This document shows positions 1 to 11,700 of a stretch of DNA of 22,617 nucleotides, piece after piece. The translations under genes were made by a program, and so were the position numbers. The notes beneath the pieces are model-generated. The model was not told where the DNA came from and searched no databases. It was given only the letters and a program-made list of their open reading frames with translations. The first letter of the stretch is position 1. Each line of letters begins with the position of its first letter. Origin of the DNA: Stramenopiles sp. TOSAG23-2 (Eukaryota > Sar); assembly GCA_900128395.1 (NCBI GenBank), contig LT649508.1, forward strand, positions 1 to 22,617. The letters are read 5' to 3'.

Positions 1-92
1 TACTAGTATTATTATTTGATCCAACCGATACGAAATTTGCTGTGACATTAAGACCAATGGAAGTTCGTACATTTTATTGCACTTTTGAATAA
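1..92 (+). CDS. C-terminal end of a probable GH38 alpha-mannosidase (partial)
   Basis: A reading frame open from the left edge (codons from base 3) ends at TAA 90-92, giving 29 residues that finish VTLRPMEVRTFYCTFE. The block V/I-T-L-x-P-M-E-I/V-R-T-F near the extreme C-terminus is a hallmark of family 38 glycosyl hydrolases (lysosomal and Golgi class II alpha-mannosidases), where it belongs to the final beta-sandwich strand. By inference the gene to the left encodes an enzyme trimming alpha-mannose from glycans in the secretory pathway or lysosome. No catalytic residues are in view, so the call rests on this short motif alone. It lies on the same strand as the following gene and is separated from it by about 770 noncoding bases. 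Confidence 0.5.
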   Translation, partial: LVLLFDPTDTKFAVTLRPMEVRTFYCTFE

Positions 93-866
93 ATAAAAAT
101 AGTAGGAAGGGGAGGGGTACTGATGTGAAGAAATTGAAGAATATCAATGTTATATTAAATTACATGCAAAAAAAAGTGTTTTATTTACATGCGTGTTAAA
201 TTTTACTTTTGTGTGAGTGACTGTTTTTACGTGTGTTGTTTATAATACCAGGTTTAGGTTGCTGGAAATCTCAGCTGGGAAGACTCTGTGCTTGCTGGGC
301 TTTTGCCAGAGTAGAGCTGTAAGGTTTAGGTATGTCACGTAAAGACGAGTTTCGGGAATCTCAAATAGTAACTATTATTAAAACTTTTATAAGTATATAT
401 TTTCGTATTTTCATCAAATTTTGTATGTTTTATTTGACCTTAACCTTTCTGTGTTGTTGTGTATAGTTGGGTGGCAATTATTTTGAGGGAAATATTGAAC
501 GTTTGCACAAAATCAATCACTGGGAAATTAACGACGGCATATCAATGCTATTTATATGCTAATTGATTTTGACATTTTCCACAGTTATTATTATTAAAAA
601 AAATAACCACACATAGCACCATATATATTATGTACACCAGTACATACGAAATATAATAATTTATATCTATCTCTATACTATCCAAATATAAATATATAGT
701 ATCTATATAGATATCCACAGAGATATAAAGAACAATTTAAAATATCAATTTAGATCTATTGTTATTAAATAAAGATATATATCATTTATTATTGATAAAG
801 ATAATCTGTTACTACTTATTTTTTTACAGGTAAAGAAACAGAAATACGTAATATAATAAAAGAAAA
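93..866. other. Noncoding spacer upstream of the 867-3737 gene, with a possible 5'-UTR intron
   Basis: No credible coding frame is seen. The left part (about 251-345) is clearly GC-richer than the rest and can fold: ACTCTG (285-290) pairs with CAGAGT (307-312), inside CAGC (272-275) and GCTG (316-319). GGTTTAGG occurs at 251-258 and again at 323-330, flanking this island. AG|GTATGT at 328-335 resembles the GTATGT donor used by the ABCA gene in this window. The stretch 558-584 (TGCTAAT, a T-rich run, then CCACAG) resembles a branch point and acceptor, so a 5'-UTR intron of about 255 bp is possible. Another acceptor-like site (T-rich then ACAG) ends at 829. The remainder is AT-rich with GATA/TATC-like words at 661-730. 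Confidence 0.4.
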
Positions 867-3070
867 ATGGATAACGATTTAAATTTTTCATCGACTTCTT
901 CCAACAACATATTATATACAAAGACGCCACCAATTAAAAGTTTAAATACGAAAATAAAAAGATCCTTATCAAGCAGCAGACGAAACAGTTTTAAATTGAA
1001 TGATGATGATAATGATATTCTTTCTCCTGCTTTAAAGTATGATATGGATTCAACGCCATCGAAAAAAATTAAATTAAGACCATTATTATCATCCAATAAA
1101 AAAAAGAACATCGATGTTGTGGTGATGGAAGCTACAACCAAATCGTTCAGTGCATTAAGTACACCAAATAACTTAAAATTTTCTACTGGCAGAAACAATG
1201 TAAAAATATCTTCAAAAAAGAAAAGTCATAGAAAACCATTTGGAACACTGCGTGGGGCAAATAACTCATCGATGAAGAAAAAAAGTCATCGAAAAAAAGC
1301 GAGAAATGTTAAACCGTTAACTGCAACAAAAAAATCATCGTTATCTTCTTCGAAAAAAACATTGAAACAACCATTTTATAAGCAACAACAAATATTTGTT
1401 AACGTGCCGTGTGGGCATTTGCAAAATTCAAGATTTAAAAAATGTGCTGAAAACAAATGTTCTCATGAATGTTGTAAACGATATTTTCAATTAGAAAATA
1501 TATCCGTAACAAAAGCAGCAGATACTGAAAATATAGAAAGTGTAGATCATTCTGTGAAACAAAATATTGCCAAATCAACGAAGAAAAAACCATTGCCGTT
1601 AGTATCCAAAATTGTGACGCCTTTATCAAAGTCTAATAGACATGGAGATGAAGAAGAGGAGGAGGATGAAAGCGAATTTGACAATACTGAATTTCAACAG
1701 GCAATCAGAAAAAGTAATACATTATATTCTCAACAAAAAGCAAAGTTTGATAAATTAATGAAAGAACATTCAGAACAAACAAAAGGTTTCCATAAATTAT
1801 TATCAACACCAGAGCATAGTGTTGATCGTGCATGTAAGCCAGGTCAAAATGATAATAATGAATTATTATATGGAAATGATAATGATGATGATTACAATGA
1901 GATAAATGAAAGTGTAGAAAGCATTGATGATGATAGTGGTTGGGAATCAGATGATGTACCCCCACCACCACCTCCACCTGACAATAATGATGGTGATATA
2001 TCCATAGATTTGTCCAGTAGAACAACAGCAACAAATATTGTTCCACCAAAATTGGATTTAAATCCTGTATTTGATCGTATTATATCAAATAATAATACTA
2101 GTAAGAATGTCAACAATAATGAGAGTATTAAACAAAGTTATTTCAATGCGAAAAAGGGCACAAATAAGAATAACAATAATACAACTCTTAAAATAGATAT
2201 ACTAACAAAAAATTATGCAAAACATTTTGTTGCAAAATTAGAAGCTGCAGTTTTGGAAGAAGGAAAAGAAAAAAATAATATGTATGGACAGAAGCAACAA
2301 CAATCAGTATCAAATAATAAAGATTATGAAGGAAAAAAGCAAAGTGAAAGCAATCATGTTTCAAACAAAACACCTACTAGACCAATGATTCCACAGCCGA
2401 GTATTAATTACAACAATAATGCAACTATAGATTCACACAGTGATAATAATAATAACAATGTCGCCATACAAGCACCAAGATCAGCACCACGATCTGCTAA
2501 AAAGCGAGCACGTATAGATTCGTCATATACAATCAATTTTAATAACAAGAACACGAATAGAAATGTCCTAGATTCTCGGGATTATTTTGAAATATCCTCT
2601 AAATTACAACGTATTTTAAACAAAATCGAACATAAGTGTAATTATCAAAAGTTACGTAAAGGATTTTCATTCTTAATGCGAAACGCTTTGACAGCTGCAA
2701 AATCACAAGAAACTGCAGCAAAATCACAGCAAGATGCGATTAAAAATGAATTAAGACGATCGACAAAAGTTGCAGATATGGTTCGAAGAGGAAATTATAA
2801 TATATTACAGAAAAAAATTGATGAATTAGCAAACAGGTTGGAAGAGGAACAAGCTTTGGTTGAAATGGCTAATAATAGTAGACGTAGACGATCCATGATG
2901 CTAATGTCTGAACAACAGGAAAATAATTATTATCACTATCAGCAGCAACAGCAACAACATCCACAACAGCAACAACCACAACAATTCCATGCACCACCTC
3001 CAGCACCACAACATCAGTCTCAAAATGTTAATATGCCACCACCGCCACCTCAAACTTCAAATACAGCATC

Positions 3071-3125
<55 letters not shown>

Positions 3126-3737
3126 CCGCCACAAAGTACTTCTTATACCGATAATATGAATGTTAATGTTAATCCAGATCCAAAACATTACCAACAATAT
3201 ATGAATAAGACTACATTTTATGGTGACAAAGAAAATTCGAAAACAAATGTTGAAGTCCTTCAAGTAAAATCAGAAGTAGATGATGTAGGGTATAAAACAG
3301 CAATTGAAACATTTGAGACTATCTTAAATGAAAATGTTAGAGATCCAAATCATCATGCAGCATTGAATAATTTGAAGACATTACTACATATTGATGCAAA
3401 TAATAACAAAGACACAAGGCCAAAAACGAAAATTAATCATTTGAAAAATGTTACTAATAAATATAACAATAGAAAATATCAAACACCGAAAGAACAATTT
3501 GAAATACCTCAAGATTTTGATGCATTGTTAGAAGCTATGCATATAACTTCGGTTCGACGACGTGTTATAAAAGAAACTACTGATCCTGATATGATTAAAT
3601 GGAATGTGCGATATATTAAAAAAAAAGGAAAGAGTGAGGAGGAAGATGGAGAAGATAACAATGCTAAAAATGAAAATGCTATAGTTGTACGTGAGGTAAA
3701 CGAAGTAGTGACCGGTAGAGACGAGGTGGAAAATTAA
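867..3737 (+). CDS. Large low-complexity, probably nuclear protein with Cys/His cluster, coiled coil and polyQ tract (unknown function)
   Basis: The protein has 956 aa; ATG 867 is preceded by an in-frame TAA at 849-851. I do not recognise the family. In order it shows: a basic Ser/Lys-rich N-terminus (1-170) with several S/T-P sites; a Cys/His cluster at 182-203 (C182, H184, C193, C198, H200, C202, C203) that could bind zinc; an acidic stretch near 260-272; a Pro run (365-371) and Asn-rich linkers; a basic patch KKRAR near 545 that could be a nuclear import signal; a predicted helical/coiled-coil segment about 575-670; Gln-rich sequence with an uninterrupted run of 18 Gln (736-753); a KEN tripeptide at 788-790; and a less repetitive C-terminal block about 875-920. 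S/T-P sites plus KEN suggest a cell-cycle regulated nuclear protein, which is inference only. Its 3' end converges on the TTL gene 215 bp away. Confidence 0.85.
3072..3125 (+). repeat. Pure (CAA)18 microsatellite inside coding sequence
   Basis: Eighteen uninterrupted CAA codons encode 18 Gln. No CAG codon breaks the run, whereas the Gln-rich stretch just upstream (about 2940-2990) mixes CAG and CAA. A perfect trinucleotide tract of this length is expected to vary in length between strains while keeping the frame. Confidence 0.95.
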
Positions 3738-3905
3738 TAATTTTATTACGAGTCGTAGTATGCATATGCATATAGTTATTATGATGTACTATGAAATACG
3801 TTTCGTGTGTGTCTATTTAAATGATGATTAAAATCTACGAAGTAAGTTTTATACGGGGGTAATAATTTTACACTCGAGAGAAGAAAATAATATTACTTTT
3901 CTTCT

Positions 3906-3921
3906 TGTACGAATTCGTACA
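3906..3921. repeat. 16-bp perfect palindrome in a convergent 3' spacer
   Basis: TGTACGAATTCGTACA is its own reverse complement. It sits in the 215-bp spacer (3738-3952) shared by the 3' ends of the 867-3737 gene and the TTL gene. A second palindrome, TATGCATATGCATA, lies at 3759-3772. They could mark 3'-end or protein-binding sites, but nothing else supports a role. Confidence 0.5.
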
Positions 3922-3952
3922 CTTTTTTACCCTGCCGCCTTCTCGATCCCTC

Positions 3953-5278
3953 TTATTTAAAACATATAAATTCAAATCCATCATCTATCATCTTGTTAGT
4001 TTTAGCAACATCACCGCCGCCTTCCGATGGCATTTTCAAACTTTGAAATTGTTGTTCAAAATTATTTTCATCACTTGAGCTACTACTATTTTTTTGTGGT
4101 ATAATCGGAAAGACTGGATCAATTGCTTTTTCAACTAATGATTTTGTAAATTTTGGTAATAAATCTGCTGCGACAGCTGGTGAACTATTAATTTCAATTA
4201 AATGTACTTTCATATTTGTATCAATCATGAAATCATATCCAAATACGTTAAATGATTTATACGGAGAGCCATCTAATGTTTGCAATTGATCTTTAGCTGC
4301 TATTAGCGTTGTTTGAACAATATCTTTGATTTGTGGTATAATTTTATCGTCTAATGAAACATTAAATTTTGTATGTAGATATTCTTTAAATTCTTTAAAG
4401 AACATTTCATTGGTTGGTTCAAATTTACCATAATCTTCATGTTCCGTTTGAATACAATGATTTGATAAATGAACAAATCTATTTGATAAACTTTCCTTAT
4501 CTAGTGAAAATGCAACTGATGTAGTACGTAAAACACCTTCTTTGTACATCCATGCATTGTAATTTGAATCCAATAATATCCAACAACGAATATCAAATTT
4601 ACGATCTCCGGTTAATAATAATGGATTAATGATATATTCCTGTACAACCCAAGCAATAGAACCTGCCTTTTGATCATCAACATGATTGATAATATCATCC
4701 ACATTGTCCAAAACAATAATATTTCTACCTTTTGAACCATCACTCGGTTTTAATATCCATAGATTATTTTTTGGTCCTAAGTTCTTTTCTCGATCTTCAA
4801 AAGCCATTTTAAATTGAGCACGTTCACTTCTTTCAGGTTTTGCAGGATAAAATAGAAATGATCGAGGTAAAAAATCTGGCATTGGTTTTTGTATCGTCTC
4901 AAAATATGCTCTCATAGTATCTACTAAAAAGGATTTACGGCAAATTATTTGAAATCCACGATAAAAATTCAACAAACGTTGATGGGTTGGATGTGTGCTT
5001 GTTGGTGCACCACTAGCAGAGAGGCGTTTAAAAGGTATACCATCTCCACATGCTCCACCTAGAAATAAATTGAAGACATTAGCTGTATTCTTTCTTCTAC
5101 CCCATCTGTTATCGTTTTCATCGTTTTGTTTAGTCCTTGATATTAAAAAACGTGTTACTGAAATGTACAAAGTACCTAATTTACAGTTTTGTTCTGCATG
5201 TTCTTCTGGAGTTACCTTTCCACCTAAATATCCATAGGCGACAAATGAATACGTACGTTTTTTTCTCCTTGTTGACAT
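3953..5278 (-). CDS. TTL: Tubulin tyrosine ligase (TTL)
   Basis: Encodes 441 aa from ATG at 5278 (context ACAACAATGTC); upstream codons are open for a little but contain no ATG. TTL re-adds tyrosine to the C-terminus of detyrosinated alpha-tubulin using ATP, acting in the cytosol on free tubulin dimers. ATP-grasp motifs are clear: WILKPSDGSKG (174-184), VVQEYI (211-216), RKFDIRCW (226-233), KEGVLRT just after, NHCIQ and YGKF followed by NEMFFKEF (290-297), FGYDFMID (346-353) and LIEINSSP (360-367). The NHCIQ / YGKF / NEMFFKEF series resembles classical TTL more closely than the glutamylating or glycylating TTLL enzymes. It is somewhat longer than animal TTL (about 377 aa), with a Ser-rich C-terminal tail after residue 395. 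The gene is intronless and lies downstream of ABCA on the same strand with a 505-bp gap. Confidence 0.9.
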   Translation of the reverse strand: MSTRRKKRTYSFVAYGYLGGKVTPEEHAEQNCKLGTLYISVTRFLISRTKQNDENDNRWGRRKNTANVFNLFLGGACGDGIPFKRLSASGAPTSTHPTHQRLLNFYRGFQIICRKSFLVDTMRAYFETIQKPMPDFLPRSFLFYPAKPERSERAQFKMAFEDREKNLGPKNNLWILKPSDGSKGRNIIVLDNVDDIINHVDDQKAGSIAWVVQEYIINPLLLTGDRKFDIRCWILLDSNYNAWMYKEGVLRTTSVAFSLDKESLSNRFVHLSNHCIQTEHEDYGKFEPTNEMFFKEFKEYLHTKFNVSLDDKIIPQIKDIVQTTLIAAKDQLQTLDGSPYKSFNVFGYDFMIDTNMKVHLIEINSSPAVAADLLPKFTKSLVEKAIDPVFPIIPQKNSSSSSDENNFEQQFQSLKMPSEGGGDVAKTNKMIDDGFEFICFK

Positions 5279-5783
5279 TGTTGTTATACGTGTGTAAGGT
5301 AGGTAGATATGCAAGATTACTTTAGAGATGTGGAATGCTTTTCTACACTTTCTCTAGATAGATGATTAGCAGTTGCATTCTTTTATTTTTATTATCATAC
5401 TAAATAATAATACTATATTATTATCATATTACCTCTGGTACTTGGTATTGTTGCTATTATTGAAATTATTATTATTTATTTCCATCAAAACCAGGCAAAA
5501 AATATACCTACAGTACCTATGATACGTGCATAGTAATTATTAACATTCAAAAGTACTATTAATATACCAATAGGTAAATTCACTTGTTGTTGTTTTTTTA
5601 TTAGCGTTGCATTAGTGAGTTAGAATTTAAATTATAGTTCTCAGTTCTTAGTTCTCAGTTCTCAGTTCTCAGTTATTACATATATTACGTAAATATTAAA
5701 TATACTCTCGTATATATTATTTCTAATTATTATAAAAAGTAAATGTACGCAAAAAAATAAATAAAATTACAAATTCAACATGT
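5279..5783. other. Noncoding spacer between ABCA 3' end and TTL 5' end
   Basis: AT-rich, with no supported reading frame. It must hold the TTL promoter (minus strand) and the ABCA 3' untranslated region. The only notable structure is the heptamer array at 5636-5677, described separately. Confidence 0.6.
5636..5677. repeat. Tandem 7-bp repeat (AGTTCTC, six units)
   Basis: Six consecutive heptamers: AGTTCTC, AGTTCTT, then three AGTTCTC, then AGTTATT. It is a short minisatellite in the ABCA/TTL spacer, with four exact units out of six. Confidence 0.9.
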
Positions 5784-8700
5784 TCACACACTTTCATCAT
5801 GATGCCCTTCCTCTTCCTCATCATGCTTTTCCTCCTCGAATGCTTGTTTTTCTGATTTTTTTGCAATTTCTAAAAACACGCTTTCCAAGGTTGTCTGTTG
5901 CAAACTCCACTCTTCAATAAGCGTTTTTCGTTGATTTTGTAAAGCTTCAAAAATCATACTGATTTTAATATTATCATTTGCTATACTATAAATAATGGAA
6001 TCACCATGTTCTAAAATTCAAAGGAAATTATTGGTGTTGTGCAAAGCAATATGATATTATAATATATATTAGATATATTGTGAGATATGATATGTTAATT
6101 TAAATGTAATTATTTATCAATTTAAAGAATAAAAAAAAACTTACCTTCTGTTGGCATGCGCCTTGCTTCATTTGAAATTGTTGTTTTAACAAAGGTATCA
6201 ACATCATTTATATTTGCATTGTTTTTCAATACAATTGTTAATTTATAACCACTACCAAATTTATTCTTTAAATGCAACTGCGAGCCTATACATCGCAATG
6301 TCCCAGAAGCCATGATGCCTACCCTGGTACTTAATGCATCAGCTTCTTCCATGCTGTGTGTTGTCAAGATAATAGCCTTTCCTTTCGATTGTTTTTCTAT
6401 AATTCTCCAAACTACAACCACGGTTGTAGTTTGTATTAATTTCATATGAGAGTGATATTATTATAAAATAATAATTATTATTATGGTCAAGGCATATTAC
6501 TGTTAATAAATATAAATACATACGTGTACAAGGTAAGAGATAACTTAATACATACCTCCTAATTTTGTTTCTGGGTCTAAACCAGTAGTGGGTTCATCGA
6601 AATATAAAATACTTGGGTCTCCAATGATTGCAATTGCTATTGATAATCTACGTTTCATTCCGCCACTTAACTTTGATGCTTGCCTATGAAAATCATCTCC
6701 ACCAAGTTCTACTTGCCCTGCTATATCTTGAACTATAGCCATTTCATATTTCTTTTTGACCCCTCTTAATCTTGCATAAAATAAAAGATGTTCCTTCACG
6801 GTCAGTTTTGGCCAAACAACATCAAATTGCGGACATAATCCAGTGATTCTTCTTACATTTCTAATATTCTCATTTCCGTGGTCTGTGACATCAAAACCTC
6901 CAATAAAAGCATTTCCACTGGTCGCTTTTATAAGTCCACTTAAAATTTGTATCGATGTAGTTTTACCAGCACCATTTGGTCCAAGAAGGGAAAATACTTC
7001 GTCGTAATCTATTGCAAAAGTAATTCCATCCACAGCAACTTTCGGTGGAGATGCTTGTTGGAAAATTTTTCTCAAACCAACTATTTTCACTGGCATATCA
7101 TTTTTATTTAATGCATTCACACGCGTTTCTTCTTCCAATACATCGGAGTCTACAATTCTTTTTTTCCTTGCGTATGTCGTATATTTTGACGATCCAATTT
7201 GTTTATTTTTCTTTCTACATTTACACAAAACCTTGTTTAAAAGATATTTAGAAATAAAAGTCCCTGTTTCCTCATATAAACTTTGATAATGTATGTATAT
7301 CCCAATCAAGCCTAGCAATGAGCTTGTCCAGAACATATTTAAGCATGCCATCACAATTGTATGCGGTTGTGCAGCATTCCTTAGTATTAAAATCAAGGAA
7401 TATGCAAAAGCAGTGGGAGGGAAAAGCCATAAAATATATGGAAGCCCTTCGCTGCTGTCGATCCATCGAATAGCCTGCGTTATCCCCATTAATAATAACA
7501 TGACGAGATACGCAGATAGCGTCTGCAAACGAGTTCTTTTTAAAATCATTGACAAAAAGATACCAAAACCAATTTGAGCATATCCCCATACAATTAACAT
7601 TGCAAAAAGCTGGCCAAAGTTGCAATTTGTAATAACGATCGATCCAAATATATATTGGAAAAGAACAAATGCAGTGGTAAACGCACTATATACAGCATAG
7701 TGAAAAAGATATACGGCACTCCAATATGCAAGTAAACTCCCATTTTGTCCAATAATAGCATGGATTAATTTTTCCCTCAATTCCATCCCAACAATATAAA
7801 CAATTCCAGGCAAAGCAAGCATTGTCATTACAGGAAAATAATTCAACAACCAAGTTAATTGTTCCTCAAAACGCCAATCCCTTTCAAATCGTAAGTATGG
7901 CATGGCGGTTATTTGGGAATTAATTTGAAAATCGTGGTGTTCATTTTCTATAAGGTTGTTATGTTTATAATTATCATACAATGCACTGTTTAAAATATGT
8001 GTTGTTAAAAAAATTGGTTGAATTAAGAAAGGGCGTTTATCTCGCCTTTGACTCCTTCCATGGTCATGATAATGATAATACCTTTTTAATTTTTAGTATA
8101 TAAAAGTATTGTTAGTTACACCTGAACAAGAAAACAAAAAGCAATGGATACATATATAACTTACGATAATGGAACAAATGCCTGGGGCCTGATACCTTGA
8201 CAAATATGGTCATCACGTTGTTTTACTTCTTTCTTGTCGTGTGAATCCCCCTGTGAATAGAAAATTGATGCCCACCTGTATGTGGCATCTTCTTCACCGT
8301 CAGGTATCGCATAAATATGAATGGTATACTTCAGCTGCATGTCTAAGTTTTTTTGCTTCACACTACCACTTGTTTTTACCTGCTCAAATGTAATTGCATA
8401 ATCAGGAAACAGTTTTTTTTGTGTATTGATAGCCAATTCCACGGTTGGCACCTCCTGAGACATTTCGCCAATCCTGTTCAATTCGCGTTCCCTATGCCAA
8501 TGATCATGATGCTCATTGCTCATAAAATTTTCCATGCAATCCATATCACTCCGAGGAATGCTTTGGGATTCAACTTTTTTCTGGTTTTCTATTAAGATGG
8601 CCGCGATGTTTTTATGATGTGAAATATTTATCCCGAGACATCCGAGCATATATTTTGTCGAATTAAAATATATTGGCTCAGAAGAAGAAATATTCTTACC

Positions 8701-11700
8701 ATTATGAATATTTCCTAGAGCATTCATCGAAATTGGATGGACAACAGAATCTTTATTCTCAATCCATAGCCTAACCAAGTAAGGTTCCAAAGGACTCTCA
8801 CCTCTCATTGTATTGGCCAAAACACAAAAATCTGGGTACATCGAATCGTTTTGTAATGTCTTTGTTTCCCTAAATCCATAAACACGCATCCTTTCTTCCA
8901 TCATTTGTTCATATTCAAATTTCTTCTTTTCCTCGTAACTCATTTCATCTAATTCGTGTAAAAATCTACGACCGCTACTATTATTATTGTTAACATCTGG
9001 CAAATCGTCTTTGATATGAACAGACGTGTTGTTGATAAAAACGGAAGTGTTTCTATATAAACTACAATCTTCTCTATAGTTACATTTTCCACCCAAAATG
9101 TAATCATGCCAATGAGTTTCATTGCATAAATCAAACCCCCCACCACCAGCATCTTCGACCTCAAAAGTTAAGCCGCCTGAACAGATTCCTGGTGTTTTCT
9201 GTCTTCTCTTGTATTCTTCCTCACCGCCCAACATTGCCCAATGCACAATTAACAATACCAATGATGCTCCGAAAAGGAAAAACAATTTACAAAAATTGCC
9301 AATTTTTTGTTTTTTTAACATTGCATAATCTTTACCCATAAATGCTTTTATTTGTAGCCTTATTGTGCCTTGCTTTTCGGATGCAAATTTACTAGCTGTG
9401 GTATCTAGATTCTGTTCTTTATTGTCATCTATTGCTTTCGTTTTGCTTTCTTCTTCCTCGACTTCCTTTTCCGTTTCTTCATTTTCATTTTTTAAATTCC
9501 TACCAGCAATACGATATAATTGATCAGAAATAACTAAAGGTGCACCTGTGGTGCTATATAACTTAATTGGTTGGAGTTCCTCATCATTTGCTTCAATAAT
9601 AGCTTTAAGGGTTGGTAACTTAGAATCATTTTGTAATACAACTGCGTCTTCTCCACCCAAACCGTCCGTATTGCCTCCCGTATTTGCATTGACCTGTTTT
9701 GTTTGTGCTACTAAACGTAGGAATACTTCCTCCAAGGTAGTGTTTGATATGCTCCATTCCTTTACCAACGCATCTTTTCCGTGCTTCTCAGCTTCTGCTT
9801 CTATGTATTTAAAAAAACCAGGTATTAAAGGCGTCACTCGTTTAGGCAAACCAAACGTCAACGCACCAGCAGCATTGGCCAATGTTTCCGCGCCAGGCAA
9901 ATGATGGTTCACTAATTGAATGACTTTATCGGTATCTTTTTCCATGCACATCATTGAGATCGAATACCCGCTTCCAAATTTATTTTTCAAGAAAAAACTT
10001 GTTCCAATTGCCCGTAAACGACCAGCGCTTAAAATGGCTATTTCATCGGACAACGCATCTGCCTCTTCCATGCTATGCGTCGTTAACACTATAATTCGTC
10101 CTTTTTTTAAGCGTTCAATCATTTTCCATATTCGACTACGCGACAATGGGTCTAAACCAGTTGTTGGCTCGTCTAAGAAAATCACTTTTGGATGCCCCAT
10201 AGCGCTCATTCCTACAGACAAACGACGTCTCATTCCCCCACTAAATGTGGAGGCTAAAACGTCCCCTTTCCCTTCCAAAGAAATGTCTGCCAATGTTTGA
10301 CGGACATGCGCATCTAATTGATTGCGTGGAACGCCTTTAAATCTAGCCCAAAATCGTAGATGCTCCTCAGCACTCATTTCTTTAAACAAGATGTCCTCTT
10401 GAGGACACACTCCCATCATCTTTTGTACTTGCGTCATGTCCTTTTTAATGCTTTTTCCAAGAACAAATACTTCACCATGTGTAACATTATATAAGCCTGT
10501 TAAACAATTGATTGCAGTCGTTTTTCCAGCACCATTGTGTCCTAATAAACAAAAAACTTGATTACTTTTCATGATCAACGAAACTTCTTTTAATGCTGTG
10601 ACAGTTTTAAATGATTTCGACATATTGTACACTCGTAAACTACGTTCACGTTTACTCTTTACCCTTTCCTCGTTAAGACGATCCCCATCAACGACAGTTT
10701 CTTCCTTTCCATTTTCTTCATGTTTTCTGCTTATACATGCCCAATATTTACGAGATAAGCAAAATAATTTCTTTTTCGCTCCTTTGCTAAAAATTTGTGC
10801 AAAATACCAAGTCAAGGCAATATATATAATTGTAAGTGCAAACATGTACATCATTTCATCATGGATGGATGGTGCCCACCATATAGGGCCAATTTCGTCA
10901 CCATGATGGTCGTACTATGTTAAAATAAATAAGCAGATTATATGGAAATATTTTTTTCTGTTAGCATAATTATTGTAAACATAATTTTTTTATAGTATAA
11001 TTAAAATATGAAATACAGAGAATAAATGAATGTGTATATACATGTACATGTGTACTTACAATTGCATCGAATGGTTCACCTGTATCTTTGCCAATTTTAT
11101 CGTATATCATATCCCATTTATAATATGTACTATTGGCTGTGACATTTTTTTGGACCGTACTGTTATCACGTTTAACGTTTGTAGTTGAAGAGGACGGACC
11201 AGCTGTTGTTACACTTTGCGTCTCTTCTATTCCCATACCTTCTACCTTTGTTACAGTCAATATGTTGAAAAATATTCTTATATAATGAAACCAAGGCATC
11301 ATAAAAAAACAAAATTGTACAATCGGTGAATATTCGATTGAATAACTCTCGTTCCATATAGTACCATCTTCATGCCCATTGACGAAAGTGCAAAAAAGTA
11401 TCACAAATACAAGTAAAAGGAATGAAACTAAATTTACGCTATTCATACCCGTCAAAAACGAACTTAGAAACAATCCCATACTATACATAGATGTAAGAAA
11501 GAAAAACCATGCTACAAAATGAACACCAAAGTCACAATTTTTGAAGAGATAAATATTAGTAAAAAATTTACCAACAATCGCCGCTACTAAACCTGAGCAC
11601 AAAGATATTACAACTAATACAATCATCCAACTTATCCAATATGTGCCTTCATGTAGACCCATCATACGCATGTATCCAAGTAACCGTGCACGTTTCTCGC

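Noticed and set aside
1705-3263. Minus-strand ORFs opposite the 867-3737 gene (His-rich and Leu-run peptides)
   Set aside because: They are mirror images of Asn/Asp-rich and poly-CAA coding sequence, with no independent gene features.
5279-5314. TTL protein starting 12 codons earlier
   Set aside because: The upstream codon is TTG, not ATG. ATG 5278 has a good context and leaves the ligase domain complete.
6545-10854. Separate half-size ABC transporter genes
   Set aside because: Splice sites, matched phases and continuous ABCA domain order join them into one gene with the 10970-12730 and 5784-6445 frames.
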